64,000 nucleotides of DNA from Gonocerus acuteangulatus (Eukaryota > Arthropoda > Insecta > Hemiptera > Coreidae): contig OX328123.1 of assembly GCA_946811695.1 (NCBI GenBank), forward strand, positions 122,601,118-122,665,117, in the 5' to 3' direction. The notes below the pieces were generated by a model, which was given only the letters and a program-made list of their open reading frames with translations, was not told the DNA's origin and did not search any database. Of the stretch, positions 1-10,869 are shown piece by piece (positions within the stretch are counted from its first letter, which is position 1; every line of letters begins with the position of its first letter). The position numbers and the translations under genes were made by a program.

Positions 1-54
1 GAATGTTAAGATCGATAGGCTGCCAGAAAAGATATTGTGTAAAGAAGGCCCAAA

Positions 55-515
55 CCAAGATGCCTAAGTGATCTGACGGGTGATATTAAAAGGTAGGGTT
101 TTGTAACAGGCGGACCCAGGCTCAAGACACATGCCTTTAATTAATTTTTGAATTAGTACCTGAAAAAGACGAAATCAAGCTGCCGGAGCATAGTACCGAC
201 TACACTAAGCCCCTAAAGAACCGTGTCTTCAAGAATCAGATATCTTTACTTTATTTGCCCCTCTTTGTAACCGAATCCACCGTAACAAGCACGAAGCACG
301 AACGATCCTGCTGGCTTGGAAAGTGTATTTGATACGAATGTACTAGGTGTTGGATACTCGGCCTTCCTTCATCCGAGTTGTGCCTGGCTTGGTTAAGGGC
401 TGGGAAGAAAGGGCCTACGCTAGGCATTCATCGTGTCGTTAACAGACTTGTATACACAAACAACTGTACCCTCTAGGCCCTTGTGACCTGTTACGGGACA
501 GATTTTATGTCGTGG
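55..515 (+). mobile_element. Degenerate tRNA-type SINE copy, interrupted
   Basis: The body matches the SINE at 10429-10797: the shared segments include a CCTTTAATTAATTT stretch, CCGGAGCATAGTA, TCAAGAATCAGA and the terminal GTGACCTGTTACGGGACAGATTT. The tRNA-like head is not recognisable. About 190 bases (roughly 280-465) of unrelated sequence separate TGCCCCTCT from the last 40 bases, so this old copy has been split by an insertion or rearrangement. Identity was judged by eye. Confidence 0.6.
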
Positions 516-1734
516 CCTATATAGACGTTTTGGAGATATTAAAGTGAGCTCAACTAGTCAATGTTAGTATCTAACTATATAATTATAGTTTAGATGGAAT
601 ATTCTTCAGTGTAATTATTAAGATAATCATATTAAATAACTACTATAACCTACACTTTAGCCGATTTGAAAGATTCTTTTAATGGTCGTGATATGAAAAA
701 AATTTTTTTTTCTGGTACACATCTTGTAAATTTGCAATTTTCAAATATGATTTCTGAATTTATGTAGTTTATTAAGTTTATTTATCTACAATAAAAAAGA
801 ATTTTCGTTGCTGGAAACAAATCTCCGAATCATTGATGCACAGATCATTTGTTTCGCTATAAGGGAAAAAATAAGAAATACACAATCCGACCCCTGTATA
901 TAAATTAGATACAAGTAGCCAAAGCAGGATATTTCCTATTCTTCGTGGCCTGTATGGCGGAGATACAAACAATAATTTTCTTTCCCCTTTCTCCTTTTTT
1001 TCTCCGACCTTCCGGGTTCTCTTAATGGGATTTCTATCTCGAGATAACAATAAAAAAAATATAAAACTATAGTATCATACAATTTTTATGAAGACTTGTT
1101 GAAGTTCTTAAAGTATCAGGACTCCCTTATCGGTCTGTGTTTCAAATTCAAAATAAATGTTTTCATTGATTTTATCAGCCGAGATGTAAGAATAATTTGT
1201 ACGGCATGACCGAATGTATTATTTTACAGGCATTATTTTTAAGCTTTGCCACAAAACAGATGAGGCCCTTCAGGTGGTGGCTTTCTTTTTCTGGAAAAAG
1301 AAATGGCATTATCCCTATCCTCGTGAGAAAATGGGGAACTTATTAGTCAAAAGTTTAAAACTAAAAGCAATTTAAATATTTAAAAAAATATGATTAAAAC
1401 ACATTCGAGGTTAGAGCGTCATCAGTATTCCAGTGCAATGTTTTGCCCCTGTTTTGCGGATTACGACATCCGTACAATAAAATCCCATAATGAGAATTTT
1501 ACCAAATTAAGGCGAAGGTGTTGGCCTCTAGAGAAGTATCAGAGAATGGCCAAGAAAACCTAATTGTGCCAATATGAGTTTGCACTTTGGAGTGAGGTAG
1601 GCCTTCTGGGAAATATAATTTCCCTTTTTTTCTCTCGAAATAACTTAACTAAATGAAGCTTTAGAGAGGAGATTTAATTAAAATATAATTAAGGAAAGAT
1701 TTTATTTTACACTAACTACATCACCTGAATTTAT
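516..1734. other. No recognisable feature
   Basis: AT-rich sequence with only short open frames. A 90-codon frame on the minus strand (778-1050) has no recognisable motif and low-complexity composition. I see no repeat shared with the rest of the window. Confidence 0.4.
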
Positions 1735-1925
1735 GTGGAGCTTAATTTTGTAGAAATCTGTATTCATGCATTTATTTTTATAATTATGTATTTATGCTGT
1801 ACAATATTAACAAATAACAATGTTTGAGCAGAACTTTGGTTAGAGATCCGTATTCATGGGTAAATGTTTAAATTATGTTTTGATACCGTACTTAACATAC
1901 GAATATTATTTCATTATTATGTATT
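1735..1925. repeat. Left remnant of a degenerate ~90-bp satellite
   Basis: About two diverged units of the satellite found again at 8262-8830. Shared words are TAGAAATCTGTATTCATG, GTACAATATTAAC, AATAAC and TTGATACCGTAC. The array is broken here by the LINE/mariner/Helitron stack and resumes about 6.3 kb to the right. Confidence 0.55.
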
Positions 1926-2122
1926 TTATATGGTCCGCTTCATCACAAAGAACAGTATCTTCCGAACTATTTATTCTAGGAAAGCAGCATGGCTAATGTA
2001 CTTGTGTACAATTTTATGTAAAAGACCTTGTGAGAAGTGTTAACCGAAAATTGTACTTAGTATTTATGGAAGTATAATATTATTTGTAAGTCAAAAGTGC
2101 TTATAGTCGTCAAATAAGATTA
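1926..2122 (-). mobile_element. 3' UTR of an I/Jockey-type LINE, separated from its coding part
   Basis: Read on the minus strand, this follows directly from the LINE C-terminal coding remnant at 7619-8262 once the foldback element 2123-7618 is removed. It holds a polyadenylation-like AATAAA (in AGAATAAATAG) and an AT-rich end near 1925. Assignment rests on continuity across the insertion and the general look of LINE 3' tails; there is no protein evidence in this part. Confidence 0.45.
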
Positions 2123-3238
2123 TACAGGGTGTCCCACATTGAGATGTCATAACTTTAAGGGTTTATTCTGCACCTCATTTGTAGTTCAGGGACGCAGAAA
2201 TAAGCCTCCTATCTCCTATATGAAAAACTATGTTTTCCGTATTTCAGGTCTATGTATCGCAAATATTGACCACATTTTTAGAATCTAAATTAAATTTTCA
2301 TTAAGAAATACCAGTTATTGAAATGTTGTCATGGAAATTAGGAGCTACACTAAGAGTCATATAGATGTGAACTATTGTTATTAGGGTTTTCTTAACTCAT
2401 TCAATATTTTCTTAATCAGCTATGTGTATACTTAGTGGTTTGCCTCCGCCTCAAAAGTTGCATTATTTAATAAGCTTTAAAATGGTACCTTGTTGTTTTA
2501 AAAACAAAAATTATTTAAGTCTATTTTTTTTCTGATTTCTAAGTCAAAACCAATACATTTGCTTTAGTCTGAAGAAGCCATTACGAACGCATTATTTTAA
2601 TTTCACACGAATATGGTGTTGTATTGCTCTGACTAAGGATTAGGGGACACTTTGGAAAGAGTGAAAGATGGCAGAAGAACATATTTGAAATAATCACAAT
2701 TATTGTTATTATTTTAACACAATAAATACAGATTTTATATTTTTATGCTTTTAGGGTCTTGTTTTTTGAAATTTCTATTTTTAAGAGTAGTATAAGAGTC
2801 TTTTCATTTAAATCTTTTTTTTTTCGTTTTATATTTGCAGGAGAGAGTTTTGTCAATACAATTTCTAATGATTGTAATGAATAACCGAGTTACATATAAA
2901 GAATAACTTATAAGCAGAAATCATAGTGTCTAATTTTATTAAATACTAGCTGACCCGGCGAACTTCGAGCGCCTAACAGTCAATTCATTAATTATTTTTT
3001 TAAATAATTATTCTGCTATTTGGGACATCCGGACAGCTAGTAAGATAAAAAAAAACTTAATAAGTCGACAATTAAATTATGTCAAAAAATAAAAATTATA
3101 AAACACTAAAATTCTTTAATAGTCACTTAAAAATCACAATCAAAATTACAATATCAGATTTCTTATTATGATACCTACCTATTATATTTAATTTTATTTT
3201 TACTTATTCTAAATTAAATTTCACTTTTATTGTAGTAC

Positions 3239-3463
3239 TTAATGGTACACGATATTTTTTGTTTCATTACTTGAGGCGTAAATAAACAGAGCAGATGGTT
3301 TTCCAACACGGGAACAGGCAAAATACAATTGACCATGCGAGAAACATGGGTTTTCTAGATTAATACCACAAACACGTAATGACTGCCCCTGGGATTTGTT
3401 TATAGTCATACTGAGTTCATAGGTCCAATAGCAACACAGCTGCAAGCACTGTAATGAATTCAC
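3239..3463 (-). pseudogene. Helitron Pif1-like helicase, C-terminal fragment
   Basis: About 74 codons corresponding to the extreme C-terminus of the Rep-helicase protein of rolling-circle Helitrons. The diagnostic string is YELSMTINKSQGQSL followed by VCGINLENPCFSHGQLY, ACSRVGKP and NIVYH. This is the region around helicase motifs V and VI, where MTINKSQGQ and the ACSR arginine contribute to ATP hydrolysis in the family. The Rep nuclease and the rest of the helicase are missing, so the fragment cannot act alone. It ends about 290 bases from the Helitron 3' end, as in full-length elements. Confidence 0.85.
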
Positions 3464-4107
3464 AGCAGCTCAATTCAAACTTGCACCATTATTAGTCGAA
3501 TGTCGCGCTTCACGGGTCTGTCTTAACCAAATTCTTTCACGTTCATTGCGATCTTCACGTTCCTGGGCAGTACGATTAGATTAATAATAAATTTGATTCA
3601 TTGCATTTCGGGTTCTTCTGCCTAAATTTGTCCGCCGCCTTATAGGAGGCGGACACTTTAGTAATTTTATAGAAATTTGTGGCTTTTAGATTTAGTAATA
3701 TTATAGATGCAAAGCAATGAGATGTTGACATTTCAAGTGAAATTTTACCACTGACAATTTACATTTTACCATAGACAATTTGTTTTTGAGTAATGTTACC
3801 ATCGTATAACGTATTGACAAATATTGGCATTAATTTATACGATACTAATGTCACTCAATTGTATATGGTATGGTATTAGAGTTCAAATTGACCTTTAAGT
3901 ATTATTACAAATCTTTTGTATGGGAATATAGAAAAGTGGAGTCTTTTTTACTTCGTTAATGCAAATATAAATTAATTTAAATTGCATTATTAATATGTGA
4001 TTCTAATGTCACCTAGTGATTACATGTTCTTATTTATTTAAATTTTTTTGCTTATATCAAATAACCAAATACGTTAACTGTTAAAAATATTATAATTGAG
4101 AACATGT

Positions 4108-4262
4108 TAGCGCGGTTCCTCCCTCCCCCATAGGGAGGAACCCCGCTTATAGGGTTGATACAATGAAACAATCCGGAAATGCCGACTAGAAAATTTCGCG
4201 TTTCAGAACCCCTAGAGACCGAAAATAACGGTGGTTCAAATTTGTATATATATATATGTATA

Positions 4263-4317
<55 letters not shown>

Positions 4318-6603
4318 CTGTTCGCTCATTTCTGGCTTCCCTGATAGTCCGATTTTGATGAAATTTGGTACAAAAATCCGTCGTCCAATTTGAAAGGTCA
4401 AGTTCGTTAACCAGCAAAATCCGCCCACTGGAAGATGGCGTTTGGGGCGAAATTCGCGCAGAAAAAATCGTGACGCTTACGTTTTTGAGTTCATAAGCTT
4501 GTAAGTACTCGTTTTATAGGCTTCTTGGGCTAGGAAAACGAATGAAACCATTTTAAGGCGATAGCTTTAACCGTTTACGAGAAAATTGGAAAAATAGTTT
4601 TTGAATTCCGTTTTTGGTTTGGGTACTTAGAATCACGGGATTCAGTTGAAACATTATCTGCATGTTCTACTTTCATTAAAACTAATATGTTGAAAGTTAT
4701 GTTACGTTTGGAGTTAAGGAAGGGTCAGAATAAAATATTTTATGAACAGAGATGAAAAGTTTTGGGAACTTCTTATACTTTCATTAATATCTCGAACACG
4801 GTTGGGAAATCGTGGTAAGTGGATAGAAACTATTTGAAAGCTTACTAAATTCTCTATAAAAATGATTCTAAAACTATTTTTGATTAGGTTATGTCAATCG
4901 GAGAAATAAGTGCTTAAAACTTCAAATACGTCTGTTTTGTTCTTATGAACGGGTTTTTGTCGTTCTTTTTGTAATTTTTGTCTATTTCCCTTCGTTTTTT
5001 ATTTTTGCAATTTCTTATGTTAGGAAAATGTATTTGTTTGTAAAACAGGATAGGAAAAATGAGACCAATTTTCTGTTGCTAGAAATAATGAAAATTTTGG
5101 GAACTTCGTATACTTTCATTAATATCTCGAAAACGGTTGAAAATCTTGGGAAGCGAATGGTTACCATTCGAAAGGTTACTAAATTTTCTACAAAAAATTT
5201 TTTTAAGACATTTGCGATGGGACGGTTATATTTGGATAAATAAGTGCTTAAAACATAGGTAATTTCGTTCATTTGAACGAATCTTTTTGTGTGTTTCCTA
5301 CAGTTTTTTTTCACTGCTCGTTATTTTTGTGTTTGCTTATAGTAGTCAAATGTATTAGTCAATAAAACAGGATACGTATATATAGAAACAATGTTTTGTT
5401 TCAATTCGAAGGTGAGGAGCTAGGAGGCTTAGGGTGGAGGGCATTCCCAGTACAAGTATCGCCCAGTGTATCCTCGTCATCTGTAAGTCCCTTTCTAGAG
5501 TCATAAAGATAAGCCTCCAAATAACTTTAGGAATGTAGGATTTCTAACTTTTGCCAGTATCAGAACAGCCGCTCTTTACATACCACAGTGGTACTGACGT
5601 ACCGGTTTATACTAGTTGCACTCCACACGGTGGTAGTACTTGTTATATGCCACAGCGGATCCCTCATTATAACCTTATTTTATACGTATTAAATAGGTAC
5701 TTAAAAAAAATTTATTTGTGTATAAGTGTAGCGTTATTGGGATTAGAATAAAATATTTTATTAACAGACATGAAATGGTTTGGAATCTTCGTATATTGTC
5801 CTTAATTTTTTCTTTTCTTTTATGGTGCATCGAAATCTGAGTCATTAGCGCCATTTTTTCCTTATGAGCTTATATAATACTTAGATTTAGCTAGCAACAA
5901 TATTTTACACCGCAATTAAAGTGGTTTGCTCCTCATATAAACATAATATTTATATTATAATATAAACATAATACATTAATTTGTCTGACAAAAAAAAAGT
6001 CCGACCCGCAGGAACTGCTTCATCTTAGCGCGGTTCCGTTCTTATCTCAAGTGCGATTAGTGAAGGAATATAGCAGCTATCGGTAGGTATTAGCTCCATT
6101 TTTCCCCCTTAATATCTTCCAAGCAGTTAAGAAATCGTGGGAAGTACGATGTAACCATTCAAAAGCTTACTAAATTCTCTAAAAAAAAGATTCTGAAGGA
6201 AATTTCGATGGGGCAATGTCAGTCGGAGAAGTAAGTGCTTAAAACTACGAAAGTGTTAGTTTTGTTATTTTAAACGGGTTTTTGTCACTGTTTACCTCAC
6301 TTTTTTTTTTAAGTTTATTTAAAGGTGGAATGAGTATTTCATTAAAGCTGAGAAAATAAGAATCATATTGGTAATAGAGTTTTCCTAGAGTGAGCGTCGC
6401 GATGACGGGAGAGTCCCATCCGCTTAGAAAACTGTCAGTTTCCATATGTGGCGCTTTAAGCTTCCTTCTCTTTGAGATTTTATTTTATATTTTTAACGAA
6501 AGATCAAAACCTACCAATAGCAGCTACTATTCCTTTCCTAATCGCACTTCGGATAAGAACGGAACCGCGCTAAGATGATGCAGTTCCTGCGAGTCGGACT
6601 TTT
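4108..6603 (+). mobile_element. Helentron-type non-autonomous element (HINE/DINE-1-like), family A copy 1
   Basis: The 5' end is TTAGCGCGGTTCC, folding into a hairpin (GGTTCCTCCCT ... AGGGAGGAACC, 4113-4142). A (TA)n tract lies at 4242-4313. Next come diverged ~480-bp internal repeats marked by words such as TCTCGAAAACGGTTG and AAATAAGTGCTTAAAAC. The 3' end is GGAACCGCGCTAAGATGATG, the hairpin GCAGTTCCTGC, then GAGTCGGACTTTTT. Subterminal inverted repeats (GCGCGGTTCC/GGAACCGCGC), a 3' hairpin, central repeats and T|T insertion without target duplication are the published hallmarks of Helentron-associated elements. No protein is encoded; frames in the (TA)n region are shadows. Confidence 0.6.
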
Positions 6604-6604
6604 T
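5998..6604. repeat. Internal ~600-bp unit of family A with ~95-bp inverted ends
   Basis: Both ends carry the family A terminus in opposite orientation: AGTCCGAC-CGCAGGAACTGC with TCATCTTAGCGCGGTTCC, continuing through GTTCTTATC, AGTGCGATTAG and TAGCAGCTAT. The same unit sits at the same internal position of family A copy 2 (26168-26766), with the same left junction (TTTGTCTGA). It was therefore part of a shared ancestor rather than two independent insertions. Confidence 0.65.
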
Positions 6605-6605
6605 T

Positions 6606-7082
6606 TATTTAAAAATGAATTTGCGTTAAGGAAGTGAAAAAGACCCGAAAAGTGTTGTTTTTAGACTTTTTCATGCAATTTTTTTTAATTTTTCTCTCCG
6701 TAAGAACCATCCTCGTAGTTCAAGGAATATTATAAAAGAAGAATTAGCGAAATCGGTTCAGTTGTTCTCGAGATTTGCGCTTACCAACACATTTAGCGAT
6801 TCATTTTTATATAATAGGTATACAAATACGTTAACTGTTAAAAATATTATAATTGAGAACATATGTTTTTATTTAAAAATGAATTTGCGTTAAGGAAGTG
6901 AAAAAGACCCGAAAAGTGTTGTTTTTAGACTTTTTCGGGCATTTTTTTTAATTTTTCTCTCCGTAAGAACCATCCTCGTAGTTCAAGGAATATTATAAAA
7001 AAAAGAATTAGCGAAGTCGGTTCAGTTTTTCTCGAGATTTGCGCTTACCAACACATTTAGCGATTCATTTTTATATAATAGA
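6606..7082. repeat. Direct duplication of the Helitron 5' segment
   Basis: Two ~218-bp copies (6606-6822 and 6865-7082) share ATTTAAAAATGAATTTGCG, AAAAAGACCCGAAAAG, CCGTAAGAACCATCC and ATTTAGCGATTCATTTTTAT. They are separated by a 40-bp link (GTTAACTGTTAAAAATATTA...). That link also occurs at 4066-4105, immediately before family A copy 1. Confidence 0.75.
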
Positions 7083-7618
7083 TAATAGAATTAAAAATAG
7101 AAATTAATAAAACAACATAAAAATATAAGATCTGTATTTATTGTATTAAAATAATAACAATAATTGTAACTATTTCAAATATGTTCTTCTGTCATCTTTC
7201 ACTCTTTCCAATGTGTCCCCTAATCCTTAATCAGAGCAAAAAGTGTGTATACCTAATGTTGGAAGGATGGGACATCACCATATTCGCGTGAAATTAAATA
7301 ATGTGTTCGTAATGGCTTCTTCACACTAAAGCAAATGTATTGGTTTTGACTAGAAATCCGAAAAAAATAGACTTAAATAATTTTTGTTTTCAAAACAACA
7401 GGGAACCATTTTAAAGCTTATTAAATAAGACAACTTTTGAGGCGGAGGCAAACCGTTAAGTCTAGAAATAGCTGATTAAGAAAATATTGAATGTGTTAAT
7501 AAAACCCTAATAACTATAGTTCACATCTATATGACGCTCATTTCTGCGTCCCTAAACTACAAATGAGGTGCGGAATAAACCCTTAAAGTTATGACATCTC
7601 AATGTAGGACACCCTGTA

Positions 7619-7899
7619 TAGTCCGGTTTATTTGAGGTAGGTCAGTATAGTGTTTATGTACTGGCTATCATTGCCTAGGAGTTCCTTATAATTCGGGATG
7701 TTCAAGTTGCATCGTTTCTGGCAGTCTGTCAGTAAATGTTTGATCGTAAGATCTGTGTTAGATATACTGCATATAGGTTTATCTAGTCTAGGTATTCGTG
7801 AGTTAGTCGAGTATGTCCAATCCTTAGTCTAGCAAGAATTATTTGTTCATGTATGTTATCTCGATGCCATTCTCGATTGTATATTTTATTACCCGTAGT

Positions 7900-7984
<85 letters not shown>

Positions 7985-8262
7985 GTCCGGAGTTTATTCT
8001 CAAGTTGTCTCCATATGTATTTCCAATGTTGTACTGTACGTTTCGTAGTTTTTGACAGATTTTTTGTAGTTATTTTCAGTACGTCACAAGTGACATGATT
8101 TACTACATGAGATCTTCATGGCCAGTGCAAGGATATGTTTCTCTTTAGAGTTTGTGTTAAGACTTTCTGTCAGAAGTGAATGGGTTGTTTATCTATCACT
8201 ATGTTCTTTAAGTTCACTTAAACCGTCTGTAAATAGCACTGTCTCTATAAACGGATATCATT
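7619..8262 (-). pseudogene. I/Jockey-type LINE: RNase H and C-terminal fragment
   Basis: Minus-strand remnant of the last part of a LINE ORF2. In order it reads: an RNase H-like stretch (LKRNISLHW, where the family has a WxPxHxG motif), NIWRQLENKLRTVK, and the near-invariant C-terminal block IILARLRIGHTRLTHEYL. A Cys-rich tail follows (DKPICSISNTDLTIKHLL, then CQKRCN), ending at a stop near 7640. Frames shift several times and a 79-base T run interrupts the coding sequence, so it is dead. Its 3' UTR continues at 1926-2122 beyond the foldback element. The right edge near 8262, against satellite, marks the usual 5' truncation. Confidence 0.7.
7903..7981. repeat. 79-base T homopolymer
   Basis: Uninterrupted T from 7903 to 7981. 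On the minus strand it is poly-A inside the LINE coding remnant, between LRTVK and STTGNK, so it appears to be expansion of a short lysine-codon run rather than a retroposon tail. The length may be affected by sequencing error. Confidence 0.9.
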
Positions 8263-8830
8263 TTCAGAGCGAAACAATTGGTTAGAAATCCGTATTCAGG
8301 AGTAAATTATTAGAATTAAGTAATGACAACGTACAAAATTAACGAATAACCCTGTTTAAGGAATGAATTAAGTAGAAATCGACTTATTTTCGGAATAAAA
8401 TATTCAAATTGTACAATATTACATCATAACACAGTTTGGTAAAAATCTGTATTCATTCACTTTTTTTTAGAACTAAGTATACACACCGTCTTGTTAATAG
8501 ATAAAATGGCCTAATGCTTAGAATTAAGTATTGATACCGTACAATATTAACGATTAAAACAGCTTAAGCGAAAAAATTGAATGAAAATCACCATTCATGC
8601 GTTAATACTGAGTATTAAGAATTTGAGCCTTTGAAAAATTAACGAATAACACTGTTAAAGAGAAAAATTGGGTAGAAGTCAGTACTCATGGGTTAATGTT
8701 TAGAATTAAGTATTGACGCCGTACAATATTAATGAATAACATTCAGTTGAAATCAGTGATAATGAACTTTTGAAAATTTAGTAATCAAAATATCAGTACA
8801 ATATTAACGAATAACGCTTTTTGAGTAGAA
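8262..8830. repeat. Degenerate ~90-bp tandem satellite
   Basis: About six diverged units, each with TTAGAATTAAGTATTGA, CCGTACAATATTAACGAATAAC and a TTGGGTAGAAATC-like segment. Unit length varies between about 80 and 110 bases. Related units at 1735-1925 show that the array once continued on the other side of the LINE/mariner stack. Confidence 0.7.
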
Positions 8831-8948
8831 CAATTAAGCAGAAGTGAGTTAGCAAGTTGGCTTCGGCACGAAATTTCAGTGGTTCGTCGTAAAATCGGTA
8901 CGGGTCCCATGTGTCCCGTAGGGATCACCATAAAGATGTAAATATCTT

Positions 8949-8949
8949 T

Positions 8950-9012
<63 letters not shown>
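8949..9012. repeat. (CA)n(TA)n microsatellite
   Basis: About eight CA units run directly into some 22 TA units. Confidence 0.95.
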
Positions 9013-9016
<4 letters not shown>

Positions 9017-9029
9017 CATCTCAAACGAA

Positions 9030-10414
9030 GTAAAAGAAAAATTATTTGAACGTTATTGCTTAATATTTTTGTTACTGAAGGTTATATGATAACTAGTTTG
9101 AAGGAGGAGTGGGATTAGATAACAAACAAATTGATAATGCAAAATGCGTACCTACGTTATATTCTCAAACTTTATAAATATTTTGTACAGAAATCGTAAG
9201 AATCGAGTTAAAGTTCAGTGGATCTATTGGACTATGCGGGTTTTTTCCAATATATTTTTTTTTTAGTAGTTACAGCTATCGTAAGTTAAGGGAGTTGGGC
9301 TATTTTGTCTGCCGTACATCAGTGAAAGCCAATACGGGAAATATATATCCCGAACCGAAGCCAACGTGATAAGTATAAATGAGTATCCATATAGATCCGG
9401 TGGAAAAACAAAATAAAAAATGCCTCTCAGAGGTAAATAACTGGATATCAAGCACTAAGTCTTCTTGATTAATTATTTCTTTATGAGCCTCGCGCGTTGG
9501 GAGATAAGCTCATTATAACCGGAATTTTATCTGTCAGTTCATTAGCTACATAATCAAAGAAAAAAAATAAATAAAACATTTAAACACTTCCATAAACCAA
9601 CGAAAAAACTATATAATGTATACTTATAAATACCCACACAGGTATATATATATAAAGAAATTTACATATCTATTTATTTCAAAGCTATGGTTAGTTTAAA
9701 TGTTATATATGTTTAATTCCTTAAAATGTGTGAGCTTTATATCGATCTAAAGACTTCCTTGAGTCAGTATGTTACGACCTTCACGTGAATAAGGTCTAGT
9801 TTACTGCGAAGTCTGACTTAATATTTTCTGACTGGCTTTAGGACCCAATCTAAGATATTGAAGTAACACATTGAAGGTTTACCTTCACAATAAGTTATTC
9901 GAGAGTGGCCCTTTATCACTTATAATAAATTCTTTTGCCTTTCACGGAAATGGCACATCGGAGAGAAAGGTGACTATGGTCTTGGCAATGTAAAGATCTT
10001 TCAACAATCTAGGGTTTTTTGTCGGAAATTTAATTGGCGACCGATCCCTTGATATTTCATCTTCTTTAACGCATCGTACTTAATCGCTTTACTGTAGCAT
10101 TTTTAGGAAAAAATGCTTTCTGCCTTCTATCAGTTATATCTAACCTCCTGACAGGAAGTAAACTGTCCAGACCAGGACGGATGGATGAAATCAAGTTGAA
10201 AGGTTTTGTTAAGTCTCTGAGATTCATTTGATAGCGAACTCATGATTGAATAGTACCTCATTTTGAAGTAGACTTTACCTGCAATTATCCTGCCCTATGT
10301 TAAAATGTACAGAAACATAATAAGATGAAGCAAGTCATAAGATTAGTTCATTCTCATGATATGAGATTCATGCTCCTTATATTACCATGCCCATTGTTCT
10401 CTATTTGTGAAACG
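9030..10414. other. No recognisable feature
   Basis: AT-rich single-copy-looking sequence. A 62-codon minus-strand frame at 9263-9451 has no recognised motif. I see no RNA gene or repeat boundary. Confidence 0.4.
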
Positions 10415-10428
10415 TTTTCATTACTTTA

Positions 10429-10767
10429 GGGGGCGAGGTTAGCTCAGTGGTAGAGCACTCGACTAATGAACTGGAGGACCAGGTTCAAAACCCGAGCGCG
10501 CACTAAAGATTTTTTCTTCTAGTGCTGCCGTTCGAGGATTGGATTTGGGGTCCTAGATCGTCCCTAGGCTCACCCAGCCTTTAATTAATTTAATTAATAA
10601 TGGGTACCTTGGGTGCTAATGACTCAAGCAGTCGAAGCAGCCAAGGGGAAAATCAGGCGGCCGGAGCATAGTATTGACCACACTATCTCCCTAGTGTGCC
10701 GTATGGTCAAGAATCAGACACCTCTACAGTAGCTGCCCCTCTCAGCCCTTGTGGCCTGTAACGGGAC

Positions 10768-10797
<30 letters not shown>
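10429..10797 (+). mobile_element. tRNA-derived SINE with T-rich tail and target duplication
   Basis: The head is tRNA-like: A box TTAGCTCAGTGGTAGAGC at about 10439 and B box AGGTTCAAAACCC near 10483, resembling a tRNA-Ala D arm. A ~230-bp body follows, ending GTAACGGGACTGA and then a run of 31 T (10771-10801). The insertion is flanked by a 14-bp direct repeat TTTTCATTACTTTA (10415-10428 and 10798-10811), the mark of target-primed insertion. The head is preceded by five G. The T tail at the 3' end is unlike the A tail of most SINEs and would also act as a pol III terminator. It is related to the decayed copy at 55-515. Confidence 0.85.
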
Positions 10798-10801
<4 letters not shown>

Positions 10802-10869
10802 CATTACTTTAAGACATCTTCTACATTAGGACAGAAGATCCTGAATATGTTTCTATATATGTATGAACT

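Larger units (their letters stand above)
2946..7082 (-). mobile_element. Helitron, minus strand, with nested element
   Basis: The 3' terminus reads GGGTCAGCTAG on the minus strand and ends at 2946 (CTAG, followed by host T at 2945). A GGCG...CGCC hairpin stem lies 11 bases upstream. The 5' terminus is TCTATTATATAAAAATG starting at 7082, preceded by host A. Both ends fit the Helitron A|T insertion rule with no target duplication. It encodes a helicase C-terminal relic (3239-3463), and sequence to about 3620 on the minus strand reads like more Helitron protein (arginine/glutamate-rich). The 4108-6603 segment is a later insertion. The terminal 5' segment is duplicated. Confidence 0.75.
2123..7618. 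mobile_element. Long foldback mariner-type element, split by nested insertions
   Basis: The ends are TACAGGGTGTCC at 2123 and its complement finishing at 7618, each flanked by TA, which is the target duplication of Tc1/mariner elements. The inverted arms are very long: 2123 to about 2800 on the left and about 7084-7618 on the right. They align base by base, apart from a ~105-bp segment present only on the left (about 2190-2350) and a short insert near 7235-7265. No transposase is visible between them. The original loop is small; a Helitron with its own nested insertion accounts for almost all of the 4.1 kb between the arms. Confidence 0.75.

Noticed and set aside
7619..7640. LINE stop and 3' UTR ending at the mariner boundary as the real LINE 3' end
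   Set aside because: No tail or duplication occurs there. The TA target site and matching LINE-like sequence at 2122 show it is an insertion point, not a terminus.
10431..10505. Functional tRNA gene
   Set aside because: The A and B boxes are present, but acceptor and anticodon stems do not pair properly. The sequence continues into a SINE body, T tail and target duplication.
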